Positions 1 to 6,853 of a stretch of 13,037 nucleotides of DNA are shown in pieces (position 1 is the first letter of the stretch; each line of letters begins with the position of its first letter). The notes under the pieces are model-generated. The model was given only the letters and a program-made list of their open reading frames with translations. It ran no database searches and was not told the origin of the DNA. The DNA is from JBEGQX01 sp041180805 (GTDB lineage Bacteria > Planctomycetota > Planctomycetia > Gemmatales > Gemmataceae): positions 1-13,037 of the forward strand of contig JBEGQX010000349.1 in assembly GCA_041180805.1 (NCBI GenBank), given 5' to 3'. The translations under genes and the position numbers were made by a program.

Positions 1-936
1 TCCGGTTCCCCATTCGAAACCCGCCACTCTGGTAAGCCTTGGAATGATCTCAATATGCCAGTGATAGTGTGGCAAATAGGGTGAGTTCAAAGGTCCTGTG
101 TGAATCATGTAGTTATATGCAGGCTGCTCAAGTGCCACTTCGTGCTTCCAAAGGGTCTTTTTCAGAACGCCTGCCAGTTCATCAAGCTCATTCTTCGAGG
201 CATTTTCGTAATGGCTGTTGTGCTCCTTGGGAAGAATCCAGGTTTCGTAGGGGAACCTGCTGGCATAAGGCGCAATCACCAGAAAATTCTGCGATTCCAG
301 GACAATGCGTTTTTGTGCCGCGATCTCCTGGTCAAGAATATCACAATAAATGCAACGGCCCCGATATCGGTAAAACTCGTGCGCCCCATTCATTTCTTCC
401 AGCACATTGATGGGAACAATCGGGGTTACAATCAACTGGCTGTGTGAATGTTCAAGGGAAGCTCCCGCCGCACCCCCCACATTCTTGAAGATCATTCCAT
501 AAATAAGCCTGGGATCCTTCTTTAGATCCACCAGGCGGTCGCGATAAATCCAAAGTATTTCACGAATATTCTGTTCTGGAAGACGCGCCATGCTGACTTC
601 ATGGTGCGGACATTCGATGATCACCTCGTGGGCGCCAACACCATTCATGCGATCGTAAATGCCATCGCCCCTCTTCTGCAGTTCCCCTTCGATCTGAAGC
701 GCGGGAAACTTGTTGGGAACCACGCGCACCCGCCAGCCAGGTTGCTGTTTTTGGCTGTCCGGGTCGCGGTAGGATATGATCTCGTGCGGGGTGTCACCTT
801 CATTGCCTTCGCAAAAGGGACAACCACCCGTGGAAAGGGGCATGGGTTCAGAGAACTTTCCGATGGGCCTGTTAGCCCTTTCCGTGGCAATGATAACCCA
901 TCTGCCAACGATCGGATCTTTTCTCAACTCTGGCAC
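1..936 (-). CDS. galT: GalT-family hexose-1-phosphate nucleotidylyltransferase (C-terminus cut by window edge)
   Basis: Cytosolic enzyme of the GalT branch of the HIT superfamily, which moves a nucleotidyl group between UDP-glucose and galactose-1-phosphate (Leloir pathway) through a histidine intermediate. The 312 visible codons contain the expected landmarks: CPFC (C39, C42) as metal ligands, CPHH (109-112), the active-site motif HSHSQ with H163, H165 and Q167 near the positions known in the E. coli enzyme, a second CIYC pair (195-198), and HYHWH (290-294). The reading frame is open to base 1 and ends in FEWGTG, so only a few tens of residues are missing. The start is a GTG preceded by a purine-rich GGAAGGAAAGG; no ATG lies closely upstream in frame. 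It begins 49 bases after the glgA stop on the same strand, so the two are probably co-transcribed. That neighbour raises the alternative of an ADP-glucose phosphorylase-like activity, since relatives of GalT have this function. The family is certain; the substrate is not. Confidence 0.93.
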   Translation of the reverse strand, partial: MPELRKDPIVGRWVIIATERANRPIGKFSEPMPLSTGGCPFCEGNEGDTPHEIISYRDPDSQKQQPGWRVRVVPNKFPALQIEGELQKRGDGIYDRMNGVGAHEVIIECPHHEVSMARLPEQNIREILWIYRDRLVDLKKDPRLIYGMIFKNVGGAAGASLEHSHSQLIVTPIVPINVLEEMNGAHEFYRYRGRCIYCDILDQEIAAQKRIVLESQNFLVIAPYASRFPYETWILPKEHNSHYENASKNELDELAGVLKKTLWKHEVALEQPAYNYMIHTGPLNSPYLPHYHWHIEIIPRLTRVAGFEWGTG

Positions 937-985
937 TGTGGGGAAACCTTTCCTTCCCGGGCTTTTTGGAAACAGGGCAACCGAA

Positions 986-2497
986 TCAATCCATCATGGA
1001 TTCATAAAGACTGGCGTAGGATTTCGCGCTGCGGTTCCAGGACCAATCCTCGCGCATGGCATTACGCTGAACCTGCTGCCAGAGATCCCTACGATCATGA
1101 TACAAGCATACCGCCCTTCGTGTGGCATCCAAAAGCGACTGCCAGTTATAGGCCGGGAAGGAAAAACCGGTGGCGGTAGCATTGGCCAAGGATTGATCGG
1201 TGGTATCAGTAACCGTATCAGCCAGACCGCCAGTGGCGCGAACAATGGGCAAAGATCCATAGCGCATGCTGTAAAGCTGGTTCAGACCGGAAGGTTCGTA
1301 AAGGCTGGGCATCAGGAACATATCCACTCCTGCCTCGATTCTATGCGCCAGACTTTCATCAAACCCAAATTGAAGTGCGACCCGGTTGGGATAGCGTTCC
1401 CTCAGGTAGGAAAGAGCCTGATGGTATCGCTGGTCACCTTCACCAAGCACCACAAACTGAATACCAAGGTCCATCATTCCCCACATGGCATCGAGCACCA
1501 AGTCCAGACCTTTTTGGGAAACCAACCTTGCCACCATGCCCACCAAAGGGGCTCGGTCATCCACCTGAAGGCCAAGTTCCACCTGAATGGAGCGCTTGCA
1601 TTCCGCCTTGCCGGGGAGAATATTCTCGGAATCATAATGCCCGCTCAGGAATTCATCCTTTGAGGGATCCCAAATGTGATAATCAATACCATTGACAATG
1701 CCCGATAGCTTGTCCGCATGGGCCATCAGTATGCTTTGCATGCCGTAGCCATAGTATGGGGTCTGTATTTCCATGGCATAGGTGGGGCTGACCGTATTCA
1801 CCCGGTCTGCAAACACAATCCCGGCCTTGAGGTAACTTAACATGTCATGGAATTCAAGCTGGCGGTAGTTGAACAGATTCCAGCCCAGATGAGTGGCATT
1901 GAGGTCATGCTTCCAGAAATTACCCTGGTAGGCAATATTATGGATGGTGAACAAGGTCTTAATTTTTTGGTATTGTCTTGCCCAATTCAAGTTGGGATGG
2001 CGATCGTAAATTTCCCTCAAAAGAACCGGCCCCAAACCTGTCTGCCAATCGTTGGTGTGAAAGACATCCGGCCAGAAACCCATCTGGGGAAAACTTTCGA
2101 GCACCGCCCTTGTCAAAAGAAGAAAGCGGCTTGAATTGTCAGGGTAATCTTTTTTGTTACCATCCGAACCTTGAAACTGATATATACCCCGGCCATAGCT
2201 GGGATTGTCCCTCTCAAAGTTTTCATGGTTTGCAATGAAATAAACCGGGACGCGTGAATGGGGCAGGATCGATTTGTACAGCGTAACCCAAACCTGATAG
2301 GGACCTATGGGAACCGGATAGGAAATCCCCGTGGGTTCATAGTTGCCTGCACGGCGGACAGTTTCATACATGGGCATGAACACTGCCACTTCATGGCCAA
2401 GATTTTCCAAGGCAACTGGCAGGGCACCGCAAACATCCGCAAGACCACCTGTCTTGGCAAAACCAATCACTTCTGACGCTGCTAAAGCAATCCTCAT
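986..2497 (-). CDS. glgA: Glycogen synthase (ADP-glucose type, GT5)
   Basis: Transfers glucose from ADP-glucose to the growing alpha-1,4-glucan chain in glycogen synthesis, in the cytosol. The 503-residue product has the usual family length. The N-terminal GT-B domain opens with the sugar-nucleotide motif KTGGLADV (K15), followed by HTNDWQTG (147-154) and TIHNIAYQG (184-192). The C-terminal domain has NGIDYHIWDP (269-278), GMVARLVSQKG (320-330) and the catalytic-site motif EPSGL (401-405), followed by ATGGLADTV. The HxNDW form replaces the HxHDW of E. coli but also occurs in starch synthases. The frame extends 41 codons upstream to a GTG, but the ATG at 2497 is chosen because the conserved MRIALAASEVIGFAKTGG start lies there and AAAGG sits six bases before it. 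A galT-type gene follows 49 bases downstream. It diverges from mnmA. Confidence 0.97.
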   Translation of the reverse strand: MRIALAASEVIGFAKTGGLADVCGALPVALENLGHEVAVFMPMYETVRRAGNYEPTGISYPVPIGPYQVWVTLYKSILPHSRVPVYFIANHENFERDNPSYGRGIYQFQGSDGNKKDYPDNSSRFLLLTRAVLESFPQMGFWPDVFHTNDWQTGLGPVLLREIYDRHPNLNWARQYQKIKTLFTIHNIAYQGNFWKHDLNATHLGWNLFNYRQLEFHDMLSYLKAGIVFADRVNTVSPTYAMEIQTPYYGYGMQSILMAHADKLSGIVNGIDYHIWDPSKDEFLSGHYDSENILPGKAECKRSIQVELGLQVDDRAPLVGMVARLVSQKGLDLVLDAMWGMMDLGIQFVVLGEGDQRYHQALSYLRERYPNRVALQFGFDESLAHRIEAGVDMFLMPSLYEPSGLNQLYSMRYGSLPIVRATGGLADTVTDTTDQSLANATATGFSFPAYNWQSLLDATRRAVCLYHDRRDLWQQVQRNAMREDWSWNRSAKSYASLYESMMD

Positions 2498-2743
2498 CTG
2501 GAACCTTTCCCAACGATGGCATCTTATAATCGAGTTTACAAAACACTTTGGATTTACCCCTGATGAAAGACTCCGAAGATCCAAGCTTTTACCTGGAATG
2601 GTCATTTCAACCCGCACCACTGCTATAAGTGGAATTTCGCCCCTGCTTTCCTTATCTTTAAGGATTCGGCGCTTGTGCGTTTCTTTTGGGGTATCCCTGC
2701 TATCATGAATATTAAGACCACTTTTTAAAGGTTTGGGTTATTT
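2498..2743. other. Divergent intergenic region between glgA and mnmA
   Basis: This 246-base region should hold the promoters of both neighbouring genes. No convincing gene lies in it; the upstream extension of the glgA frame is not conserved-looking. An inverted repeat CCACT/AGTGG with a six-base loop lies at 2617-2632. I see no clear paired -35/-10 element for glgA. Confidence 0.6.
2698..2706 (+). promoter_or_regulatory. Possible extended -10 promoter element for mnmA
   Basis: TGCTATCAT fits the extended -10 pattern TGnTATnAT and would put transcription start near 2713, about 30 bases before the mnmA ATG. No good -35 box is present at 16-18 bases. The weak AAAGG at 2727-2731 may be the ribosome binding site. 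This is motif matching only. Confidence 0.3.
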
Positions 2744-3832
2744 ATGCCATCAAAAGTTTTGCTCGCCATGTCAGGCGGGGTGGACAGCTCGGTATGCGCC
2801 AGACTGTTGAAAGATCAGGGGCATGAAGTGCTTGGCGTTTTCATGAGAACAGGGGTTCATAGTCACGCGGAAAACGCCCCGGAAAGAAAAAAAGGGTGCT
2901 GCAGTGCCGTGGATGCCGCGGATGCCCGCCGGGTGGCCGACCGCATGGATATTCCTTTCTATGCCCTGGACTTTGAAGCCGAGTTTGGAAAAATCATGGA
3001 CTATTTTGCGACCGAATACCTTTCAGGTCGCACGCCCAACCCCTGCGTTGTCTGCAACAACTGGCTTAAGTTTGGCCAGCTATGGACCTATGGCAAGAAA
3101 CTGGGCGTTGATTACATAGCGACAGGCCATTATGCCAGGGTGATTCCCCATACAGATGGTGCCCAGTTGCATCGTGCTTTTGACAGGCAGAAAGATCAGA
3201 CTTATGTGCTTCATGGATTGAAACAGGAAATCTTGAACCACATCATCTTTCCCCTGGGCGAAATGCAAAAGGAAGAAGTGCGGCAACTTGCATCTGATGC
3301 GGGGCTTGCTGTCGCCAACAAGCCGGACAGTGTGGAAATATGCTTTGTGCCCGATCAAGATCATGCCCGTATGGTTCGAGAGCGCATGCCTGGAAAATCC
3401 AAGCCAGGGGTCATCCGTGATACCTCGGGAAAAATTCTCGGGCCACATGATGGCATTGAACGTTTCACAGTGGGTCAACGCAAAGGCCTGAATGTTGCCG
3501 CGGGAGAACGAAGATATGTGCTGGAGATTCTCCCCGATTCCGCCGAGGTGATAGTAGGCGACAAAGAAGGACTACTTGCAAAAGGATTGGCTGCCAGCGG
3601 CATGAACTGGCTTTGCAATGCCCAGCCAGGGGAAACGATTGAAGGGCAGGCCCAGATTCGCTACAGGCACCAGGCCGCCCAAGCCACGGTCAAATGCCTT
3701 CCAGATGGGGAGGCATATTTCCGCTTTGAGGAACCCCAAAGCGCCATTACTCCGGGTCAGGCAGTGGTTCTTTACCAGGGTGACAGGGTTTTGGGCGGTG
3801 GCTGGATCAACGAAGCCACCGAACCCGTCTAG
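2744..3832 (+). CDS. mnmA: tRNA-specific 2-thiouridylase MnmA
   Basis: ATP-dependent enzyme that thiolates uridine 34 in the wobble position of tRNA for Lys, Glu and Gln, taking sulfur from a persulfide relay in the cytosol. The 362-residue product has normal length. The PP-loop SGGVDSS is at 10-16 and GHYARV at 128-133. The region TPNPCVVCN carries C101 and C104, and SVEICF carries C200; C104 and C200 match the known catalytic cysteine pair. FTVGQRKGL (241-249) marks the central domain and the final ~100 residues form the beta-barrel domain. The residue that is Asp in E. coli MnmA (DxxC) is Cys here, giving CxxC plus a distant Cys. ATG is the only sensible start because the conserved beta-strand and PP-loop begin immediately after it. 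It faces the esterase gene tail to tail with a single base between stop codons, and diverges from glgA. Confidence 0.97.
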   Translation: MPSKVLLAMSGGVDSSVCARLLKDQGHEVLGVFMRTGVHSHAENAPERKKGCCSAVDAADARRVADRMDIPFYALDFEAEFGKIMDYFATEYLSGRTPNPCVVCNNWLKFGQLWTYGKKLGVDYIATGHYARVIPHTDGAQLHRAFDRQKDQTYVLHGLKQEILNHIIFPLGEMQKEEVRQLASDAGLAVANKPDSVEICFVPDQDHARMVRERMPGKSKPGVIRDTSGKILGPHDGIERFTVGQRKGLNVAAGERRYVLEILPDSAEVIVGDKEGLLAKGLAASGMNWLCNAQPGETIEGQAQIRYRHQAAQATVKCLPDGEAYFRFEEPQSAITPGQAVVLYQGDRVLGGGWINEATEPV

Positions 3833-3833
3833 C

Positions 3834-4913
3834 CTATTTGTTGGCAATGTTCTTCATGCATTCAAAGCGGCTTTGAACCCAGTTGATGGCTTTGGGCACA
3901 GCCCTGTTGCCGCTCTTCAAATCATGTTTGCCGTGGGGATCATAATCCACCGTGATCTTGATACCACGCTTCTTGGCAACCTCAAGAAAACTTTCCACCT
4001 GATTGGCAACATGGAACTCATCCTTGCCACCATAGGAAATGTAAAGATCCATTTCCTCATCCTTTAAATCGTAGGCTTCCATCAATTCAACCGGATTGAT
4101 CGCACTAAGACCACCAAGCGCCTGGTTTCCCAACCCAAACAAAGGCCTGTAAAGGGTGCCAAACCTCAGGACAAAAAACTTGCGCCTGCCAAGCGGTTCC
4201 AGGTTTTTCATCTGGGATCTGTAAGACCAGGAATCCGGCTCATACTTGCCCTGGTAATGCCCATGGCTGTCCACATATCTCAAATTCAGAAGGGGCATGA
4301 AGGCAATGGCAATCTTGAATCGATCCCTGTGCTTGATACCCAAGGCGAAAGATGCCGAACCACCCATGGAAGGGCCGATCAACGCGTGATAATCCCGTTC
4401 CGGCTTGATTGGGTAGTTATTCATCATGAAGTTATAAACATCCTCCATGACATAATCTTCAAACCTACCAACCCGTGTATTTGCCCAGAAAGTTGCCGGT
4501 TTAAGCAAATTTGCCCGGCCATGCATGCTGCCATCCGGCGCGACAATAATCACAGGATCAAGTTTGCCATCCGCAATGGCCTGGTCAAACTGGTCGACCT
4601 GGGATTGGAAGAAGAACTCTTCATCCTGTGCAGCACCATGTAAAAAGATCGCAAATGGGTATTTTTTGGATGGGTCGTAACCCGGTGGCAGATAGACATA
4701 CATGTCGCGCTTTTCACCCAGCGAAGGGGAAAAAACGCGCCGGTCCCTGCCATGGTTGCGGGTGTAATCTATCAGGCATCCGTGCAGCCTGCGATTCACC
4801 CTTTCGAATTGATGTTTTCCAAGAATGGCTGTGGGAGCCTGGCCAATTCCCACTCCATCAACCCAGAAGGATACAATGAGAGACCACAGTGTTTCCATGT
4901 TACTTTTTTGCAT
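3834..4913 (-). CDS. Putative esterase, alpha/beta hydrolase of the esterase D / Fes type
   Basis: Predicted serine hydrolase; the substrate is unknown. The 359-residue product shows an alpha/beta-hydrolase core: a strand MYVYLPPGYD (71-80), the oxyanion region FLHG (90-93), nucleophile elbow GPSMGG (180-185, S182), acid candidate in GGKDEF (D298), and base candidate in DPHGKHD (H327 or H330). The family, often called putative esterase, includes S-formylglutathione hydrolase, enterochelin esterase and feruloyl esterases. The roughly 60 residues before the core are poorly conserved in appearance; residues 8-25 are moderately hydrophobic after one lysine and end in GQA, so a weak Sec signal is possible but not convincing. 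ATG at 4913 is used; ATG at 4898 is an alternative, and neither has a strong ribosome binding site. The gene stands alone on its strand, ending one base from mnmA. Confidence 0.85.
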   Translation of the reverse strand: MQKSNMETLWSLIVSFWVDGVGIGQAPTAILGKHQFERVNRRLHGCLIDYTRNHGRDRRVFSPSLGEKRDMYVYLPPGYDPSKKYPFAIFLHGAAQDEEFFFQSQVDQFDQAIADGKLDPVIIVAPDGSMHGRANLLKPATFWANTRVGRFEDYVMEDVYNFMMNNYPIKPERDYHALIGPSMGGSASFALGIKHRDRFKIAIAFMPLLNLRYVDSHGHYQGKYEPDSWSYRSQMKNLEPLGRRKFFVLRFGTLYRPLFGLGNQALGGLSAINPVELMEAYDLKDEEMDLYISYGGKDEFHVANQVESFLEVAKKRGIKITVDYDPHGKHDLKSGNRAVPKAINWVQSRFECMKNIANK

Positions 4914-5016
4914 AGAAGTATCGATGTGCTGGCATGAGTGAAAACAGTTAGCACCATGCCCTAAAGAATAATCTGCACCACACTCCGGTAGGAGGCGGAC
5001 AAAACTTGAGTGAATC

Positions 5017-5031
5017 TTGAAATTATTTCAA
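5017..5031. repeat. 15-bp palindrome upstream of the esterase gene
   Basis: TTGAAAT and ATTTCAA are perfect inverted arms around a single central T. It lies about 100 bases upstream of the esterase start and overlaps the end of the T-run of the preceding terminator-like hairpin. It could be a dimeric regulator's operator or incidental. Confidence 0.35.
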
Positions 5032-5057
5032 AAAAGGGGGCCGGTTATTCCGGCACC
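5030..5057 (-). terminator. Second, distal intrinsic terminator candidate behind the acyltransferase gene
   Basis: Read on the minus strand, GCCGG-AATAA-CCGGC forms a perfect 5-bp stem (+ strand 5040-5054), extendable by two further G-C pairs across one mismatch, and is followed by CCCC and then six Ts. It lies directly after another terminator-like hairpin, so the two probably act in tandem. Confidence 0.55.
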
Positions 5058-5098
5058 AAAAAGCAAATCACCCCGGTAACCTTTGGCCACGGGGTGAT
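5058..5098 (-). terminator. Intrinsic terminator behind the acyltransferase gene
   Basis: Read on the minus strand, ATCACCCCG and CGGGGTGAT form a perfect 9-bp stem with a 14-base loop (+ strand 5067-5098), followed by TTGCTTTTT. It begins about 24 bases after the stop codon of the E2-like acyltransferase gene, the expected place for rho-independent termination. Confidence 0.7.
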
Positions 5099-5121
5099 AT
5101 TTATCGTTTGTGACGAAAGTA

Positions 5122-5886
5122 TCAGGCTGCCATTTTCCGAACAGGGGCCAATTCATACAGAACCGAGCGGTTTAATGATTCATCCAGCGCCACCAGAGCA
5201 CGGGCCGCGTTTCCACCATCCATCACACGATGGTCAAAAGACAGGCGAACATCCAAGTTTCCATCCTTGTCCAGCATTCCATAATGAACCTGAGTGCTAA
5301 CTATCGGAAGTAAGTTCACCAGCCCGGCACCCATGGATGAAACCGAGGATATTGCAAAGGTTCCAAAGTTGTGGGTTTTCAATTTTCCCTGCACATTCAG
5401 GGTGTACCACCAAACAAACTTGCGAATCAGGGAAGGCACCATCCCCAGCGTTTTTGTTCGGGTATAGGAACGCACCTCTTCAATTGGGTCTTCCTTGTGA
5501 TGACGAATGATTTCGTCGATTTCCTCTAGTGGCCTGGTTTCAGGCGACCGCACGTAGGAATAAAGAACAATCCTTTCGCCATTAACTTCTCGTTCCACAT
5601 TGATGGAGGCAACGCTATGCGGATGTTCATAAAAATGGGGCCATGGGAACGACATATAAGTGCGTCGAAGGTCCGGAATGTCCCTTGCGACCATGCCATA
5701 AGCCTTGGCAAAAATGCTTGTCCAGCTAGGTTTGGAGGGGTGAAGATTTCTTGCGGATTTAATCGCCCCAAGGTTAATTTTCCGTTCCACGGTGGCAACC
5801 GGAACAGCTTTGCTGAAATGCATCAGGTCATTCACTATCGACCTGAAAGGGGTAAGGGCTACGTAACGGCCGGAGGGTTTTGTCAT
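5122..5886 (-). CDS. Stand-alone E2-type acyltransferase domain protein (2-oxoacid dehydrogenase acyltransferase-like)
   Basis: The 254-residue product resembles the catalytic domain of dihydrolipoamide acyltransferases, whose fold is shared with chloramphenicol acetyltransferase. Evidence is the C-terminal motif SFDHRVMDGG with DHRVMDGG at 218-225 (candidate catalytic H219, supporting D223), and the FGTFAISS stretch (174-181) matching the GGTFTISN region of E2 enzymes. There is no lipoyl domain, no E3-binding domain and no hinge, and no E1 or E3 gene nearby, so it is unlikely to be a normal complex core. An acyl-CoA-dependent transferase role is an inference; the acceptor is unknown. A segment around 148-166 is aromatic and hydrophobic and might contact a membrane or lipid substrate. 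The ATG at 5886 is chosen because a promoter-like pair would leave a reasonable leader; an in-frame ATG at 5925 would add 13 residues. Two hairpin terminators follow the gene. Confidence 0.8.
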   Translation of the reverse strand: MTKPSGRYVALTPFRSIVNDLMHFSKAVPVATVERKINLGAIKSARNLHPSKPSWTSIFAKAYGMVARDIPDLRRTYMSFPWPHFYEHPHSVASINVEREVNGERIVLYSYVRSPETRPLEEIDEIIRHHKEDPIEEVRSYTRTKTLGMVPSLIRKFVWWYTLNVQGKLKTHNFGTFAISSVSSMGAGLVNLLPIVSTQVHYGMLDKDGNLDVRLSFDHRVMDGGNAARALVALDESLNRSVLYELAPVRKMAA

Positions 5887-5940
5887 GATGGGAAGCCTGG
5901 TAAGATAAATGGCGCCCGAATCCATGTCGACCGCATTCCG

Positions 5941-5970
5941 ATCTTACATTACCAGACACCTTTTAATCAA
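5941..5970 (-). promoter_or_regulatory. Possible sigma-70-like promoter of the acyltransferase gene
   Basis: On the minus strand TTGATT and TAAGAT are separated by 18 bases, each matching four of six consensus positions. Transcription would start near 5934, leaving about 48 bases before the ATG at 5886 but only about 9 before the ATG at 5925. Planctomycete promoters often deviate from consensus, so this is tentative. Confidence 0.3.
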
Positions 5971-6030
5971 TATCGGTATTTTCGCCCTAATTCGTAATGT
6001 TTTTATGCTAAAAGACAAAAATCAATTATT

Positions 6031-6543
6031 TTAGTAAATATGATCAGCCAGAAGATCCACCGGAGGAATCGGCAAAACAAGATCGGTTTTTGCTGCTTTT
6101 GCGGTTTCCAAATCTTTCCTGAACCTGGCAATATCCATCCTTTGGCTTAAATTTGGACAATCTGGATCATCAATCCATAGCATCAGGCATAATCCGGCCC
6201 TTACTTTTAAGGGCAATCCTTCATGCCCGGGTATGGTTATCTCGTATTTAATATTTCCATGCTCCATGATGTGATGAAAGCAGCTTGTTGCCTGCTCAAC
6301 GGTAATATCGCCACGGTAAAGGGCGTTAACGATTTCTTTTTTCAGGCTTAGGCGGTTGAGAATTACAAGGTCTTTTTCATGAAGTTCAGTCATTTGCTTT
6401 TCTAACTGGTTCATTTTGGTTTCATAATTTCCCATCTGAAGGATCTCGGTCAGATCTTCAAAAAATGAACCATCCTGTGAACAGAATAATCCCAGAACGC
6501 TGGCACACAATACACATCCAAGAGGTTTCAAATAACCAAGCAT
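6031..6543 (-). CDS. Exported hypothetical protein with a coiled coil
   Basis: I do not recognise a named family. The 170-residue product starts with a short signal-like segment (lysine at 6, hydrophobic residues to about 21, rich in Cys, Leu and Val); no good lipobox is visible around its cysteines. Residues about 35-65 are rich in Glu, Lys and Leu in heptad-like spacing and probably form a coiled coil, leading into LKKEIVNALYRGDITVEQAT (66-85). That last pattern resembles a short helical motif I associate with small planctomycete proteins, in which a Gly-Asp or Gly-Arg turn precedes a threonine and an EA pair; this is memory-based inference. The C-terminal part has a basic/acidic helix and ends in a proline-rich tail. 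The start is well supported: GGAGGG lies seven bases before the ATG, the best ribosome binding site in the window. The gene is single, with long non-coding DNA upstream. Confidence 0.75.
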   Translation of the reverse strand: MLGYLKPLGCVLCASVLGLFCSQDGSFFEDLTEILQMGNYETKMNQLEKQMTELHEKDLVILNRLSLKKEIVNALYRGDITVEQATSCFHHIMEHGNIKYEITIPGHEGLPLKVRAGLCLMLWIDDPDCPNLSQRMDIARFRKDLETAKAAKTDLVLPIPPVDLLADHIY

Positions 6544-6612
6544 AAATCATCCCTCCGGGCGAGGAGTTCCGGGCAAAAGCAGAAAAGTCTGAGGAAACAA
6601 TGACATTCGCAA

Positions 6613-6626
6613 AAGAAAGCTTTCTT
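6613..6626. repeat. Perfect 14-bp palindrome AAGAAAGCTTTCTT
   Basis: Both strands read AAGAAAGCTTTCTT with no spacer. It sits about 70 bases upstream of the start of the exported protein gene, in range for a repressor or activator dimer. Function is inferred from position and symmetry only. Confidence 0.4.
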
Positions 6627-6681
6627 GAATGGCTTTGGTCAATTTTTTCCGCCCTCTAGCCTTTCAATGGCAAACGATATG

Positions 6682-6704
6682 CCAAACAACCAAACAATTG
6701 TTTG
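6682..6704. repeat. Tandem CCAAACAA repeat joined to a perfect 14-bp palindrome
   Basis: CCAAACAA occurs twice head to tail at 6682-6689 and 6690-6697, and the second copy flows into CAAACAATTGTTTG (6691-6704), a perfect palindrome. Another CAAAC lies at 6671-6675. The cluster of CAAAC/GTTTG half sites looks like an operator for a dimeric DNA-binding protein, about 148 bases upstream of the exported protein start. Confidence 0.4.
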
Positions 6705-6853
6705 ATATTTCAAAGCAATCATTTAACGGGGATTCTAGTTGGTAACTAAGTGCTTTTAATGTTGGGAATTTGAAAAATGAAAGTAAAAACCATGAATCAA
6801 CAATCAGGCCGTGCTCATTAATTGGTCAGACATGCCACTTAAAATGGCAGCCC

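Larger units (their letters stand above)
6544..6853. other. 310-base intergenic region with palindromes
   Basis: No gene is supported here on either strand. The region is AT-rich and holds two perfect 14-bp palindromes (6613-6626 and 6691-6704), and a tandem direct repeat of CCAAACAA (6682-6689, 6690-6697) running into the second one. It lies upstream of the 170-residue exported protein and downstream of the 51-residue membrane protein, both on the minus strand, so it should contain the promoter of the former. I cannot point to a clear -35/-10 pair. Confidence 0.6.

Noticed and set aside
776..1663. Long plus-strand open frame of 295 codons
   Set aside because: It lies antisense to galT and glgA, both of which show unmistakable conserved motifs on the minus strand; its translation shows no family pattern.
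2498..2620. 41-codon N-terminal extension of glgA to a GTG start
   Set aside because: The conserved start of glycogen synthases coincides with the internal ATG at 2497, which has a ribosome binding site; the extension has no recognisable features.
2617..2632. TATAAG within an inverted repeat as a promoter
   Set aside because: No -35 element at a workable distance on either strand, and the stem has only five pairs.
6833..6849. Hairpin TGCCA/TGGCA after the small membrane protein as a terminator
   Set aside because: The stem is short and no T-run follows on the minus strand, so intrinsic termination is not supported.
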